A DNA stretch of 52,248 nt from Chitinispirillum sp. (GTDB lineage Bacteria > Fibrobacterota > Chitinivibrionia > Chitinivibrionales > Chitinispirillaceae): positions 1 to 52,248 of the forward strand of contig SKJJ01000134.1 of the NCBI GenBank assembly GCA_007115975.1, given 5' to 3'. Under the pieces are notes generated by a model. That model saw nothing but the letters and a program-made list of their open reading frames with translations. It had not been told where the DNA came from and did no database searches. The position numbers and the translations under genes are program-made. Shown here piece after piece: positions 36,489 to 45,642 of this stretch (the stretch's first letter is position 1; each line of letters opens with the position of its first letter).

Positions 36489-37218
36489 AAAGGTTATACC
36501 TAAAATATTTTCTCAGAAACTGAAAATATTCCAGGTCCTCGGTTGCTGAGGGTTCGTTGTGAATAGCGATAGGGAAACAAAAAGCACAGGAGAGTTTGAA
36601 ACTTCTTATTGAGACTGATCTAAAATAACTATACTATAGTAATACCATTATTGTCACTGATAATCAAGAAGTTTTTTAAAATTACCATGATTACCAAAAG
36701 AGATGGTTTTGTTTATAGTGGTTGCCGTTATCCCCTGCCGTCCAACGAAAAACTGTTACCTGAGCCGAGCTATACATTGGCGTAAAAAAACATCACCCCC
36801 CGAACGGTTTGATGCAGTAAATTCTTAGTCATATCTTTTTTTAATGGGGGGGTGAGAATAAAATGGGGAAGGGGCGCGGAAATAAGCTCTTGGGTGGTTT
36901 CGGGTAGCCAGCCTAAACTTCACGAAACAGGATGGTTTGCTGCAGTTGAAGCGTTTCGCTCAGACATGCGGGAGTGATGTATACCTTTATTCAGTCAACA
37001 TTGTTAACTTAAACTAACTAATTACCCCCCCCCTTTCTTCCGCTGATCGTTGTTGTAATTGTATACCGGAAACCGTCGCGATGGCGATAACGACACCCAG
37101 AAGAATGGTTATGTTCACCCGTTGGGGGATAAATAACAGAAAAAACAGCTGCAAATTAATTATTTTTACCATGCAGGGACGTAACACCTAACAGTTCTGC
37201 AAAATGGAAGGAATTTTT
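36489..37218. other. Long intergenic region before the nifS operon
   Basis: About 730 bp. It contains a short AT palindrome (tatactatagta near 36628-36639), homopolymer C and G runs (36797, 37025), and a 32-codon plus frame (36687-36785) without a ribosome binding site. The promoter of the nifS operon should lie near the right end, but no clear box was chosen. Confidence 0.4.
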
Positions 37219-37443
37219 ATGAAACCACAACGATTGTTGAACATTTTATCGGTTGTCTGGGTCCTCATTATCGGTATCGATGGCGTACTGGCAGCACTTC
37301 GGGCTGGTTATGTACGGAGAATGAAAAATCCTTTTCGCGCACTGTATGGTGGTTTGGGGTACGGGAAAATGGTAATGATGATTGTTTTGGCGGTGATAAA
37401 TATTTTCATGCTCTCACGGGATCTTCACAGAGACAGAGCATGA
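37219..37443 (+). CDS. Small membrane protein upstream of nifS
   Basis: 74 residues from the ATG that follows GAAGGA. Two hydrophobic helices (about 9-25 and 50-66) flank a basic, Arg/Lys-rich loop (RAGYVRRMKNPFRALYGGLGYGK). No family recognised. It ends 20 bp before nifS and is probably in the same transcript, so a link with Fe-S or NAD synthesis is possible but unproven. Confidence 0.6.
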   Translation: MKPQRLLNILSVVWVLIIGIDGVLAALRAGYVRRMKNPFRALYGGLGYGKMVMMIVLAVINIFMLSRDLHRDRA

Positions 37444-37463
37444 TTACCTAAAAGGGGGTAGTT

Positions 37464-38621
37464 ATGGAGACGGTATATCTTGACAATAACGCAACAACCC
37501 AAACTGATCCTGAAGTGCTGGAGGCGATGCTGCCGTTTTTAAAGGATCAGTATGGCAACCCTTCAAGCATTCACCGCTTTGGTGGAATGGTTCGGCGCCA
37601 TATCGACAGGGCAAGAGAGCAGGTGGCGGCTCTTCTTGGCGCATCACCGCAGGAGATACTCTTTACAAGCTGCGGTTCCGAGAGCAACAACATGGTTCTC
37701 AAGGGTTTCTGTGATACACGAAAGCATGGCAGGGGAACTATTGTCACCAGTTCTGTTGAGCACCCTGCGGTGCGCAATACTGCACGCCACCTTAAAACCA
37801 CCGGTGCGGTACTCTTCGAGCTTGGGGTTGACAGTGAAGGAATGATTCCGACGGATTCCTTTTATGAGGGGATGGTTGATTCTGATACGCTGGTATCACT
37901 TATGTGGGCCAATAATGAGACCGGGGTACTTTTTCCAATAGAACAGATAGCTTCACATGTAAAGGGCAAAGGCGGGATGTTCCATACCGATGCGGTGCAG
38001 GCGGTGGGAAAGATTCCCATTGATCTTTCAAAGACGCCTGTCGATTTTCTCTCTCTTTCGGGGCATAAGGTTCATGCACCAAAGGGGATTGGTGCACTTT
38101 ATATCCGCACGGGCGTAAAGCTGCCGCCGCTTCTGCACGGAGGACATCAGGAGTTTGGCTTGCGTGCCGGCACCGAGAACGTAGCTTACATAGTTGGTTT
38201 AGGCAAGGCGTGTGAGCTTGCGATGGAGCACATGGAGGAGGAAAATACACGGGTGAGCAGCATGCGCGACAGACTCGAAGAGGCGCTTTTGTCAAATTGT
38301 CAAAAGGCAAAGCTTAACGGTCATAAACAGATGCGTCTGCCAAACACCACCAATATCAGTTTTGAAGCCATAGAGGGTGAAGCTATACTGCTACATCTTG
38401 ATGAGCAGGGTATAGCAGCATCTTCCGGCTCTGCCTGTACAACCGGCTCTCTTGAACCTTCACATGTGATGATTGCAATGGGAATACCCTATACCTATGC
38501 ACACAGTTCAACACGGTTTTCCCTGAGCAGGTTCACAACGGATCAGCAGATTGATCTGGTTATAAAAAACATGCCCTCAATAGTCGAAAAGTTACGCAAA
38601 ATTTCACCTTATGTAGAATAG
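37464..38621 (+). CDS. nifS: Cysteine desulfurase (NifS/IscS type)
   Basis: 385 residues, PLP enzyme that takes sulfur from cysteine for Fe-S cluster assembly. Motifs: YLDNNATTQTDPEVLEAMLPF, the PLP lysine K202 in SLSGHKVHAPKG, HTDAVQA, GTENV, and the catalytic Cys325 in SGSACTTG, the same residue number as the active cysteine of Azotobacter NifS. An AAGGGGG site precedes the ATG. The next gene, nadA, starts 9 bp after its stop, and NadA needs a [4Fe-4S] cluster, so this NifS probably serves NAD synthesis. Confidence 0.93.
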   Translation: METVYLDNNATTQTDPEVLEAMLPFLKDQYGNPSSIHRFGGMVRRHIDRAREQVAALLGASPQEILFTSCGSESNNMVLKGFCDTRKHGRGTIVTSSVEHPAVRNTARHLKTTGAVLFELGVDSEGMIPTDSFYEGMVDSDTLVSLMWANNETGVLFPIEQIASHVKGKGGMFHTDAVQAVGKIPIDLSKTPVDFLSLSGHKVHAPKGIGALYIRTGVKLPPLLHGGHQEFGLRAGTENVAYIVGLGKACELAMEHMEEENTRVSSMRDRLEEALLSNCQKAKLNGHKQMRLPNTTNISFEAIEGEAILLHLDEQGIAASSGSACTTGSLEPSHVMIAMGIPYTYAHSSTRFSLSRFTTDQQIDLVIKNMPSIVEKLRKISPYVE

Positions 38622-38630
38622 AAACTGTAA

Positions 38631-39542
38631 ATGGAAACAATAGCAGAAAAAATTGACAAAATTAAAAAAGAGAAAAACGCAGTTGTACTTGCTCACACCT
38701 ATCAGCCCGGAGAGGTTCAGGATATTGCCGACTATGTGGGGGATTCCTACGGACTTTCAGTTAAGGCAAGTGAATCAGATGCGGATGTGATCGTGTTTTG
38801 TGGTGTGCGGTTCATGGCAGAAACGGCTCATATCCTCAGCCCTGAAAAGAGGGTGATTCTGCCGACTCCGGGTGCAGGTTGTCCCATGGCCGATATGATC
38901 ACCCCCGATGAGCTGATTGCGATGAAAAAGGAGTATCCGGATTATCAGGTGATGTGTTATGTCAACTCCACCTCTGAGATCAAGGCGCTCAGTGATGTTT
39001 GCTGTACCAGCTCAAACGCCATGAAAATTGCACGGCACCTTTCAGATAGTAAGGGTGTGCTATTTGTTCCTGACAGACATCTTGGTTCATATATCCAGCA
39101 GAAAACCGATCTCAACATGGTTCTCTGGGACGGTTTTTGTCCGACTCATGTTCGGATTCAGCCCCAGGACATTGAGCAAGCAAGGGTCCGCCATCCAGAA
39201 GCGCTTGTCCTGATTCACCCCGAAGCGCCCCGTTCCTGCAGGGATCTTGCCGATGAGGTACTGTCAACCGGGGGGATGTGTGAATTTGTAAAAAACAGTT
39301 CTGCACAACAATTCATTATAGCAACAGAACTGGGGCTCATACACACTCTTCAGAGGCAGAATCCCGAAAAAAAGTACTATCCTCTCTCGGACAAACTGCT
39401 GTGCCCCAACATGAAGCAGGGTTCACTGGAGCAGGTACTGGCTTCACTGGAGGGTCGCGGAGGTGATGTGATCAGTCTTGATCCGCAGATAGTTCACAAG
39501 GCCCGCCATTCACTGGTCAGGATGCTTGAGCTCAGTAAGTAG
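38631..39542 (+). CDS. nadA: Quinolinate synthase A
   Basis: 303 residues. It condenses iminoaspartate with dihydroxyacetone phosphate to quinolinate for NAD synthesis. Its [4Fe-4S] ligands are seen as C84 (GAGCPMAD), C170 (DGFCPTH) and C258 (KLLCPNM), with spacing like the characterised enzyme. Other motifs: AHTYQPGEVQDIADYVGDSYGLS, YVNSTSEIKALSDVCCTSSNA and LIHPEAPRSC. It follows nifS by 9 bp. No nadB or nadC is present in this window. Confidence 0.95.
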   Translation: METIAEKIDKIKKEKNAVVLAHTYQPGEVQDIADYVGDSYGLSVKASESDADVIVFCGVRFMAETAHILSPEKRVILPTPGAGCPMADMITPDELIAMKKEYPDYQVMCYVNSTSEIKALSDVCCTSSNAMKIARHLSDSKGVLFVPDRHLGSYIQQKTDLNMVLWDGFCPTHVRIQPQDIEQARVRHPEALVLIHPEAPRSCRDLADEVLSTGGMCEFVKNSSAQQFIIATELGLIHTLQRQNPEKKYYPLSDKLLCPNMKQGSLEQVLASLEGRGGDVISLDPQIVHKARHSLVRMLELSK

Positions 39543-39578
39543 AGCCGTTTTTTCAGGGTGGTGACAAAGGAGATTGCA

Positions 39579-40937
39579 ATGAGTTTCAGTAAGGATTTCA
39601 TATGGGGTAGTGCTGCTGCTTCCTACCAGATAGAGGGCGCATGGAATGAAGGCGGCAAAGGTCTCTCTGTGTGGGATCTGTTTTGTGAAAAGGAGGGTAA
39701 CGTTTACAGGGGTCATGATGGAAAAATTGCCTGTGACCATTACCATCGGTTTAAAGATGATGTACAGATAATGAAAGAGCTTGGTATCAAGTCCTACCGG
39801 TTCTCTTTCTCCTGGCCAAGAGTGTTGCCCCAGGGTACCGGCAGGGTTGCCACTGCAGGAATTGACTTTTACAGCGCTCTTGTTGATGAACTGCTCGAAG
39901 CCGGCATCACCCCTTTCCCCACTCTGTTTCACTGGGATTACCCCTATGAACTGTTTTGCAAAGGGGGATGGCTCAACAACGATTCCAGTGACTGGTTTTC
40001 AGAGTATACAGCTCTGCTTGTTGATAAGTTCTCCGACAGGATTGAACATTGGTTTACCCTTAATGAACCGCAGGTGTTTGTTACTCTTGGTCACATAAAC
40101 GCAACCCATGCTCCGGGGCTTGAACTGCGCAAAAGAGAGGTTTTAAGAGTTATTCATAATGTACTGCTCTCACATGGTAAAGCGGCGAAAACCATTCGCC
40201 AAAACTCAAAGAGGGATACAAAGATCGGTATGGTACCGGTGTGCAGAATAATAGTCCCGGCAGATGATTCTGAGCACAACATAGGACTTGCAAGAAAAGA
40301 GATGTTTACCTGTGGTGATTTGGATTTTCCGGGCTGGTCAAATACCTGGTGGCTTGATCCGGTATTCTTTGGAAAATATCCGGAGGATGGATTGGAGAGG
40401 GCGGGAGATCTGATGCCGCAGATAGGGCCCGACGACATGGAGATAATCAGCACTCCGCTGGATTACTGTGCAACCAACCATTATCATTGTGTGAAGGTTC
40501 GGAGGGATCAACACGGAAACAAAGAATATCTTAAGCCTCAAATCGGTGAACCGCTTACTGCAATTTCCTGGCCGGTATACCCTCAAGGGATGTACTGGGC
40601 CGCAAAATTTCTCTATGAACGATATAAAAAGCCGATCATTATTGCAGAAAACGGCATGTCAAACCGTGACTGGGTGCACGGTGACGGAAAAGTACATGAC
40701 CCCCAGAGAATAGACTATGTCCGTCAGTTTCTAAAAGAGTATCGCAGGGCAGCAGATGATGGAGTCGATCTTGCCGGCTATTTCTACTGGTCAATAATGG
40801 ATAATTTCGAGTGGGCTGAAGGGTACAAGGAGCGCTTTGGTCTTGTGCACGTGGATTACCAGACCCAGAAGCGTACTGTTAAAGATTCCGGTCTGTGGTA
40901 CAGGGATGTAATAGCCCAAAACGGTGAGAATCTGTAG
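39579..40937 (+). CDS. bglA: GH1 beta-glucosidase
   Basis: 452 residues, GH1 retaining glycosidase. It starts FSKDFIWGSAAASYQIEGAW. The acid/base glutamate is E163 in FTLNEPQV and the nucleophile is E357 in IIAENGM. The C-terminus holds GYFYWSIMDNFEWAEGYKERFGLVHVDY. No signal peptide, so it acts in the cytosol, probably on cellobiose or other imported beta-glucosides. AAGGAG six nt before 39579 fixes the start, 7 codons inside the longest frame. It lies 36 bp after nadA and may be read through from that operon. Confidence 0.95.
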   Translation: MSFSKDFIWGSAAASYQIEGAWNEGGKGLSVWDLFCEKEGNVYRGHDGKIACDHYHRFKDDVQIMKELGIKSYRFSFSWPRVLPQGTGRVATAGIDFYSALVDELLEAGITPFPTLFHWDYPYELFCKGGWLNNDSSDWFSEYTALLVDKFSDRIEHWFTLNEPQVFVTLGHINATHAPGLELRKREVLRVIHNVLLSHGKAAKTIRQNSKRDTKIGMVPVCRIIVPADDSEHNIGLARKEMFTCGDLDFPGWSNTWWLDPVFFGKYPEDGLERAGDLMPQIGPDDMEIISTPLDYCATNHYHCVKVRRDQHGNKEYLKPQIGEPLTAISWPVYPQGMYWAAKFLYERYKKPIIIAENGMSNRDWVHGDGKVHDPQRIDYVRQFLKEYRRAADDGVDLAGYFYWSIMDNFEWAEGYKERFGLVHVDYQTQKRTVKDSGLWYRDVIAQNGENL

Positions 40938-40945
40938 GGGTAAGA

Positions 40946-42127
40946 TCATCTCTCTTGCGGGTGGTCTATTTCTGAGCCCCGTGTGACACTCCCGGAACCG
41001 AATCTTTCCAAAAGTGTGTCAACCGCCCTTTCTGCACTCTCCAGTGTTTGAATCTCTTCCTGAGAGTTGAAAAGGTCAAGTTGGTGGTCGCGTGAAAAAT
41101 CACATATTCCAACACCGATGAGTCTCAGTGACCTGATCTGGAGTAGTGACAGAAGCTTGATGGAATGTTCATAGATAATTTTTGTGACATCACAGGGGCA
41201 GGGCAGAGGCATCCGTTTTGAGTGTCTGGAAAAATCGGGGAGTCTGTAGGATAGGTAGACTGTGGAACCCTTCAATCCGTACCGGCGAGCTCTTCTGGCA
41301 ACATCTTCTGACAGATGGAGCAGCACTCGTCTCCAATCGTCTCTGTCTGATGAGTCGGTTCTGAAAGTGTGTTCCCTTGAGATTGATTTAAGAGTGTCAG
41401 GGGTTTCAACTGATCGTTCGTCAACACCCCTGCTTAAGAAATAGAGTGATGCTCCCTGTTTACCAAATTTGCCTTTAAGATAGTCCAGAGACCGTTCCTG
41501 CAGGTCACCAACGGTATAAACACCCAACCTCTGCAGTGCAGCCTGCGTTTTTACTCCAACTCCCCATATTTTTCCCGCTGGCAGTGGAGCAAGCCACCTG
41601 ACAATCTCCTCTTTTTCAAACGGAGTCACCGTTATTCCATTCGGTTTGTCCATATCGGAAGCTATCTTTGCGAGAAATTTGTTGGGAGCGATTCCCACCG
41701 AGGAGGTTAGTTGCAGTTTCTGTTTGATGAGTTTTTTGATCTCACCGGCGGCATTAAAAGGAGGGCCAAACAGACGTTCGGTTCCGCTCATGTCAATGAA
41801 TGCTTCATCAATGGAGATCTGCTCAATCACGGGGGTAAACGTCAGGATAATGTCCATGATCTGTTTTGACACCTGTGAGTAGACACTCATTCTTGGGGGC
41901 AAAAAAGCCGCCTGGGGACAGCGCCTGAAAGCTTCGCTTATGGGCATGGCGGAGTGTATGCCAAATTTCCTTGCCTCATAGCTTGCGGCACTCACAACAC
42001 CACGCCCCCCGGGTTTCGCACCAACCACAACAGGCCTGTTTTTCAATTCAGTGTTATCACGCTGCTCCACAGAGGTGAAGAAGGCGTCCATATCGAGGTG
42101 GAAGATTGTTCGTTTTTGGGTTTTCAT
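40946..42127 (-). CDS. dinB: DNA polymerase IV (Y family)
   Basis: 393 residues from the chosen ATG. Error-prone translesion polymerase. Palm motifs are FHLDMDAFFTSVEQ and ISIDEAFIDMSG with the metal-binding acids. The fingers read VVSAASYEARKFGIHSAMPISEA, a helix-hairpin-helix region is at WGVGVKTQAALQRLGVYTVGDLQ, and a little-finger domain ends the protein. The frame is open 49 codons upstream, but that part is encoded by a REP-like hairpin region and does not resemble the family. Lies downstream of yhbY on the same strand. Confidence 0.93.
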   Translation of the reverse strand: MKTQKRTIFHLDMDAFFTSVEQRDNTELKNRPVVVGAKPGGRGVVSAASYEARKFGIHSAMPISEAFRRCPQAAFLPPRMSVYSQVSKQIMDIILTFTPVIEQISIDEAFIDMSGTERLFGPPFNAAGEIKKLIKQKLQLTSSVGIAPNKFLAKIASDMDKPNGITVTPFEKEEIVRWLAPLPAGKIWGVGVKTQAALQRLGVYTVGDLQERSLDYLKGKFGKQGASLYFLSRGVDERSVETPDTLKSISREHTFRTDSSDRDDWRRVLLHLSEDVARRARRYGLKGSTVYLSYRLPDFSRHSKRMPLPCPCDVTKIIYEHSIKLLSLLQIRSLRLIGVGICDFSRDHQLDLFNSQEEIQTLESAERAVDTLLERFGSGSVTRGSEIDHPQER

Positions 42128-42218
42128 GTGGTACTCTATTTTTTTAGGACCGCTCCCCTTAATACTTCCCCATAAGAATACTGGCAGTCGCGATCCGGCC
42201 CCTCGATATACCAGGATA

Positions 42219-42245
42219 GGAATCCCGGCCTTCAGGGACCGGGGA
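42219..42245. repeat. REP-like hairpin between yhbY and dinB
   Basis: The hairpin stem cccgg (42224-42228) / ccggg (42239-42243) has an inner cct/agg pairing. Its start, ggaatcccggcct, matches ggaatcccgacct at 16254-16266 in the right arm of the GIY-YIG unit with one mismatch, which suggests one dispersed repeat family. Confidence 0.55.
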
Positions 42246-42286
42246 TAAGGCCGTACCGCATTGCTTGCATTCAAAACTTCTCACTC

Positions 42287-42607
42287 CTACCCCTCGACAC
42301 CCGACACACCACTCTCTAAAGGAAGTACGATCTTGGGCTCCGTTTCATTTCTCCGGTACAACAAAATCCTGAATCCTGTAATTGCCACCACTTCTGCACC
42401 AGTAGATTGGCCTAACTGCTCTGCGGCCTCCTTTCGGTCGAGTCCCGATGTCTCAAGAACTGAAACTTTTACCAGCTCGTGATGATTCAGAGCATTTGAA
42501 AGATTGTCCAGAAACTTGTCGGTGATTCCATCCTTGCCTAGGTGAACACCTGGCTTAAGGGAGTGTCCGAGTCCTTTGAGGTATTTGCGTTGTCGGGGGG
42601 TTAGCAT
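42287..42607 (-). CDS. yhbY: CRM-domain RNA-binding protein YhbY
   Basis: 106 residues from the chosen ATG, a single CRM domain bound to ribosome assembly intermediates. Motifs: LTPRQRKYLKGLGHSLKPGVHLGKDGITDKFLDNLSNALNHHEL (residues 2-45 region), the GxxG-like loop, and AEVVAITGFRILLYRRN. The frame is open 118 codons further upstream, but that part has no protein-like character. AAAGGA precedes the chosen start. Confidence 0.88.
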   Translation of the reverse strand: MLTPRQRKYLKGLGHSLKPGVHLGKDGITDKFLDNLSNALNHHELVKVSVLETSGLDRKEAAEQLGQSTGAEVVAITGFRILLYRRNETEPKIVLPLESGVSGVEG

Positions 42608-42967
42608 CTTTTTTTCGTCCTTTATTGTTGATTGTATAGATAAATCATAGTTTCGGCAAATAGCTAAGCACGATAAGCTGTGTTTGAATAAGGTTATAAG
42701 AAAAATGAACACCTGACAGAACCGGCCGTGGATAATATACAAGTTTGGAGGGAATAAAAGGCAGTTAAATAGAGTTAAGGTCTGGGGGGAATTGCTTAAG
42801 AATTTGTTTTGCCAACAAACCAGAGGGTTTATAGAGAGAGCAATATCTGGAGGTTGTGGGTTAGACCGTTTTGTTGGAATCTGCAGTTTATTTTTTAGTA
42901 TTCTACCTTTAGCAAGTCGTTGAACAAAGCCGGTCCGCGGCGGTAAAACCACCTTTTCCACTTACAT

Positions 42968-42995
42968 TTGATTACACTGTAATTATTGGTATAAT
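42968..42995 (+). promoter_or_regulatory. Sigma70-type promoter
   Basis: TTGATT (42968-42973), 16-bp spacer, perfect TATAAT (42990-42995). It lies about 50 bp before the small gene at 43047. Confidence 0.6.
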
Positions 42996-43046
42996 TATCC
43001 TATGAGCATGGTGCTTACCTCCCCACTTTTCTCACAGGAGGTTGTT

Positions 43047-43322
43047 ATGTCAGCAGCAAAAAACATTACAGTTACAGGTCCCAATAGCTCTGGCAAACTT
43101 TTCATTAAAGAAAGTCACTTCAGGCATGACCTTTCCAAGCAGAAAACGCATTCTGTGGGAGGTTCCGGTTCCCTTCGCGAAGATTTCATAAAGGCCCTCA
43201 GAGTAGCAGACAACTCAGACCGTACAAGCCACAGGACATTCTATCTCAAAAACCGGTCATTTTCATCCATTTTCATAACGATACACAGGCTCACTGCATG
43301 TTTTATATTTTTACCTGAATAA
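43047..43322 (+). CDS. Small protein of unknown function, possibly truncated by an IS
   Basis: 91 residues. The start is supported by AGGAGG 5 nt before the ATG and by a good promoter, which is better than for most genes here. The N-terminal two thirds (SAAKNITVTGPNSSGKLFIKESHF, then LREDFIKALRVADNSD) look natural. The last part (SIFITIHRLTACFIFLPE) is hydrophobic, and its end overlaps the end of an IS91-type transposase remnant on the other strand by 12 bp, so the original C-terminus may be lost. No family recognised. Confidence 0.5.
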   Translation: MSAAKNITVTGPNSSGKLFIKESHFRHDLSKQKTHSVGGSGSLREDFIKALRVADNSDRTSHRTFYLKNRSFSSIFITIHRLTACFIFLPE

Positions 43323-43645
43323 CCCGCTATCACATTTCGGACATATCAGCGGATGTTTTCCCGTCCTCTCCAGTATCTGCTCCCACCAACTGAAGAGAGC
43401 TTCCTTTGCAGCCACAGCACACTCACCCAGAAGTTTTCTGTACGGGTTTACATGTGCAGTCCGGCCAAGGTTTGCAAAGAGACCGAAGTGACGAATACGC
43501 ATAAAACCACCGGGAAGCACATGTAACATACATCGCCTGAGAAACTCTACAGCAGACAGTGTCATAATCTTGCGTTTACAATCATCTCGATAGTCGGTGT
43601 AGGAGAATGTTGTCTCAGCATCAGTTATTCTGGCGGTTACCGGTA
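43311..43645 (-). pseudogene. IS91-family transposase, C-terminal remnant
   Basis: A frame without its own N-terminus encodes the end of a Y2 (IS91/IS1294) rolling-circle transposase: RITDAETTFSYTDYRDD, then KIMTLSAVEFLRRCMLHVLPGGFMRIRHFGLFAN, and a late CPKC zinc-type pair. The catalytic tyrosines and HUH motif are missing. The open frame runs upstream to the 3' end of the lipase gene (43637), where it is cut off. Only about a quarter of a full transposase remains, so it is dead. Confidence 0.8.
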
Positions 43646-44605
43646 GAGTACATGGAAAAGGGCGGTTTCCTTATCCAGGCTAAGATAGGTTCGGGATTGC
43701 AGTACCCTGTGTTCTTCCAGAACTTCAATCAACTTAAAAGGAGGACGACCTCTTCCCCCGACGATTTGCGCATGACCTGCCTTCAATTCAATGTTTACTA
43801 CGCGATCGTCTCCGTCAACGATATCATTATATTGTTCACCAAGAGAAAAAACAAAATCATTTTCCAAACACGCCCCGTTCTCACTGACGCGTCTGCAGGT
43901 ATTCTCTTCATCAGTGTTGATTTTGATGTGTGTAGAGATAAGGTTGTACAGAGAACCGGGATTATTGATAAAGTCCGACTTTGGATGTATTTCGCTCCAT
44001 GTAGAGCCAGCAATAAGTTGACATACAAGGAGTGTCATTCCTGCGCTTGCAACATGCAGCGGGTTGATTCCGCAATGCGAAGAGGCATTGATGCCGTTAA
44101 ACGGACTGGATATAGTTACGAGGCGAACCTTTGGAGACGCAGTGTTTAAAGCAAGCCTGTCCTGACGGGGATAGCTCAGTGCTCGCCTGGCAACAAGACC
44201 ACCCTGGCTGTGGGCAACGATGGTAATGCCAGGAGGATTTAGAATTTTTTCGACCACGTTTATAGCCAACACCAGCTGCCGCGCGCAGCTCTCAATTGAA
44301 GTACGGTAATTATAACTAAAACAGATAGCCTGCTGTCCTCGTGCTTCGAAAACTTCCCTGAGTGTGAGAAAATGACCGCTTGAGGCCTTACACCCGTGCA
44401 CCAAAATAATTACCTCTCTTAAGGAATCCAGGGTAATTACCTGCTGTTTAAAATCGTCACAGCAATCCAGATTTGCGACCGAAATTGAGTGCCCCTGTTT
44501 GTTTTTCATGATCGAATGCCCGGTCTTTGTACTGGTGCTGGCACAATGGATTGAAGCGAAGGAGAGGGTGGTGAGCACAATAAGGTATGCGGGTAATTTA
44601 GCCAT
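43637..44605 (-). CDS. Alpha/beta-hydrolase lipase-like lipoprotein
   Basis: 322 residues. The signal peptide ends in a lipobox-like ASIHC (cysteine at 21), so it is probably a lipoprotein. The hydrolase core shows the oxyanion segment VIILVHGCKASSGH, the nucleophile elbow VAHSQGGLVARRA, SSPFNG, and a late DGDDRVV with the likely catalytic aspartate. Six or more cysteines suggest disulfides in the periplasm. Resembles class 2 lipases/PGAP1-like esterases. AAGGAAAG before the ATG. Its 3' end meets the IS91 remnant, so the C-terminal residues may be altered. Confidence 0.75.
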   Translation of the reverse strand: MAKLPAYLIVLTTLSFASIHCASTSTKTGHSIMKNKQGHSISVANLDCCDDFKQQVITLDSLREVIILVHGCKASSGHFLTLREVFEARGQQAICFSYNYRTSIESCARQLVLAINVVEKILNPPGITIVAHSQGGLVARRALSYPRQDRLALNTASPKVRLVTISSPFNGINASSHCGINPLHVASAGMTLLVCQLIAGSTWSEIHPKSDFINNPGSLYNLISTHIKINTDEENTCRRVSENGACLENDFVFSLGEQYNDIVDGDDRVVNIELKAGHAQIVGGRGRPPFKLIEVLEEHRVLQSRTYLSLDKETALFHVLYR

Positions 44606-44662
44606 GCGTCTTTCCTTGAGCAGGAATACTTTTAAACGTAAAACGGATCCTGATGTATTGCA

Positions 44663-45034
44663 CTAGTAAAAGGAATCGACTACCATAAAAATGTACAGAA
44701 TAGGGTTCGGCACAAACGGGTCCTCATCCTTTTTTTTCCTAAAGACGTTCACCTTTATCTTTATAAGCTTACCCATATTGTAGGTTTCCATTGCCGCATC
44801 CAAAACGCCCAGGCACTGAAGCATGTCCGAGTCCATGAGCATCTTCACTACTGCACTCCACGGCGGATTCTGACAGGTATTTAGAGTAGTAAAATAGGGT
44901 TTTGCATCACAATGAGCAATTATTTCAATTATGTGGGTTATTGGGATTGCCTTGACTTGCTTGGCACCAGCAGCTTTATCATCATAATGTGTCCAGTGAT
45001 GTTTATTACTATGAGTACGAAACCAGACATATTT
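44663..45034 (-). pseudogene. Open frame without a start, probable gene remnant
   Basis: About 123 codons run open from a TGA to a stop at 44663 with natural-looking sequence (THSNKHHWTHYDDKAAGAK, NTCQNPPWSAVVKMLMDSDM, LDAAMETYNMGKLIKIKVNV). The first ATG in frame is only 61 codons from the end, so the 5' part appears missing. No family recognised. It overlaps, on the other strand, the frame leading into the BrnA remnant, and only one of them is likely to be real. Confidence 0.35.
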
Positions 45035-45141
45035 TTTTCAATGAACAAAAACGGATTAAATTTACACCATTGTACACAGAAGCCAATTCGAATGTGTATG
45101 CAGCCACAACAGTTATATTTAATGCTATCTTAAAGAATTCT

Positions 45142-45243
45142 ATGGACATGAGAATTGACCAGGATGTCATAGAATGGTACAAACATCAGGGGCCTGGTTA
45201 TCAATCGAAAGTGAACGCTGTTTTAAGAATGTCTATGCAGACT
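45142..45243 (+). pseudogene. BrnA-type antitoxin remnant
   Basis: Residues MDMRIDQDVIEWYKHQGPG and then YQSKVNAVLRMSM match the conserved ribbon-helix-helix part of BrnA antitoxins (I-R-L-D-x-D-V-x-x-W-F/Y-K, G-x-G-Y-Q-x-x-I/V-N-x-V-L-R). The frame continues into an unrelated Lys/Arg-rich tail to 45414, and no BrnT toxin is found upstream, where it normally lies. Probably a decayed toxin-antitoxin locus. Confidence 0.6.
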
Positions 45244-45642
45244 AAAAGCGCAACTGCAAGAAAAGTACCATCGCAGAGAAAAATGATCTCTGCTGGAAGA
45301 ATAAAGCCAGAAAAAAACAGGACATGCAGGACTGTCCGCCGGAAAAGAGAGTGGCAGAAACAGACGCACAACATCAAGTGTTTTTTCTGCTTTAAAGATG
45401 CAGAAAAAACCTGAAACAAATATCTGAAATGCCACCATATCGTATTGGCCGAGGCAATAATCGCAGCATCAGTTTAAGCAAATAGATGGTGAATTAGTAA
45501 CGCTGAACAAAAAGTATTTTTCAATGTTCAAATCAGATCAGTTACTCACTCCTTATACAAAAAAAGCAGATCAGACCGGGTGGTTCCAGCCTGTACTGTA
45601 CCTAAAGGATAGTATCTCAATTTTACAAAACAGGAATACCGC

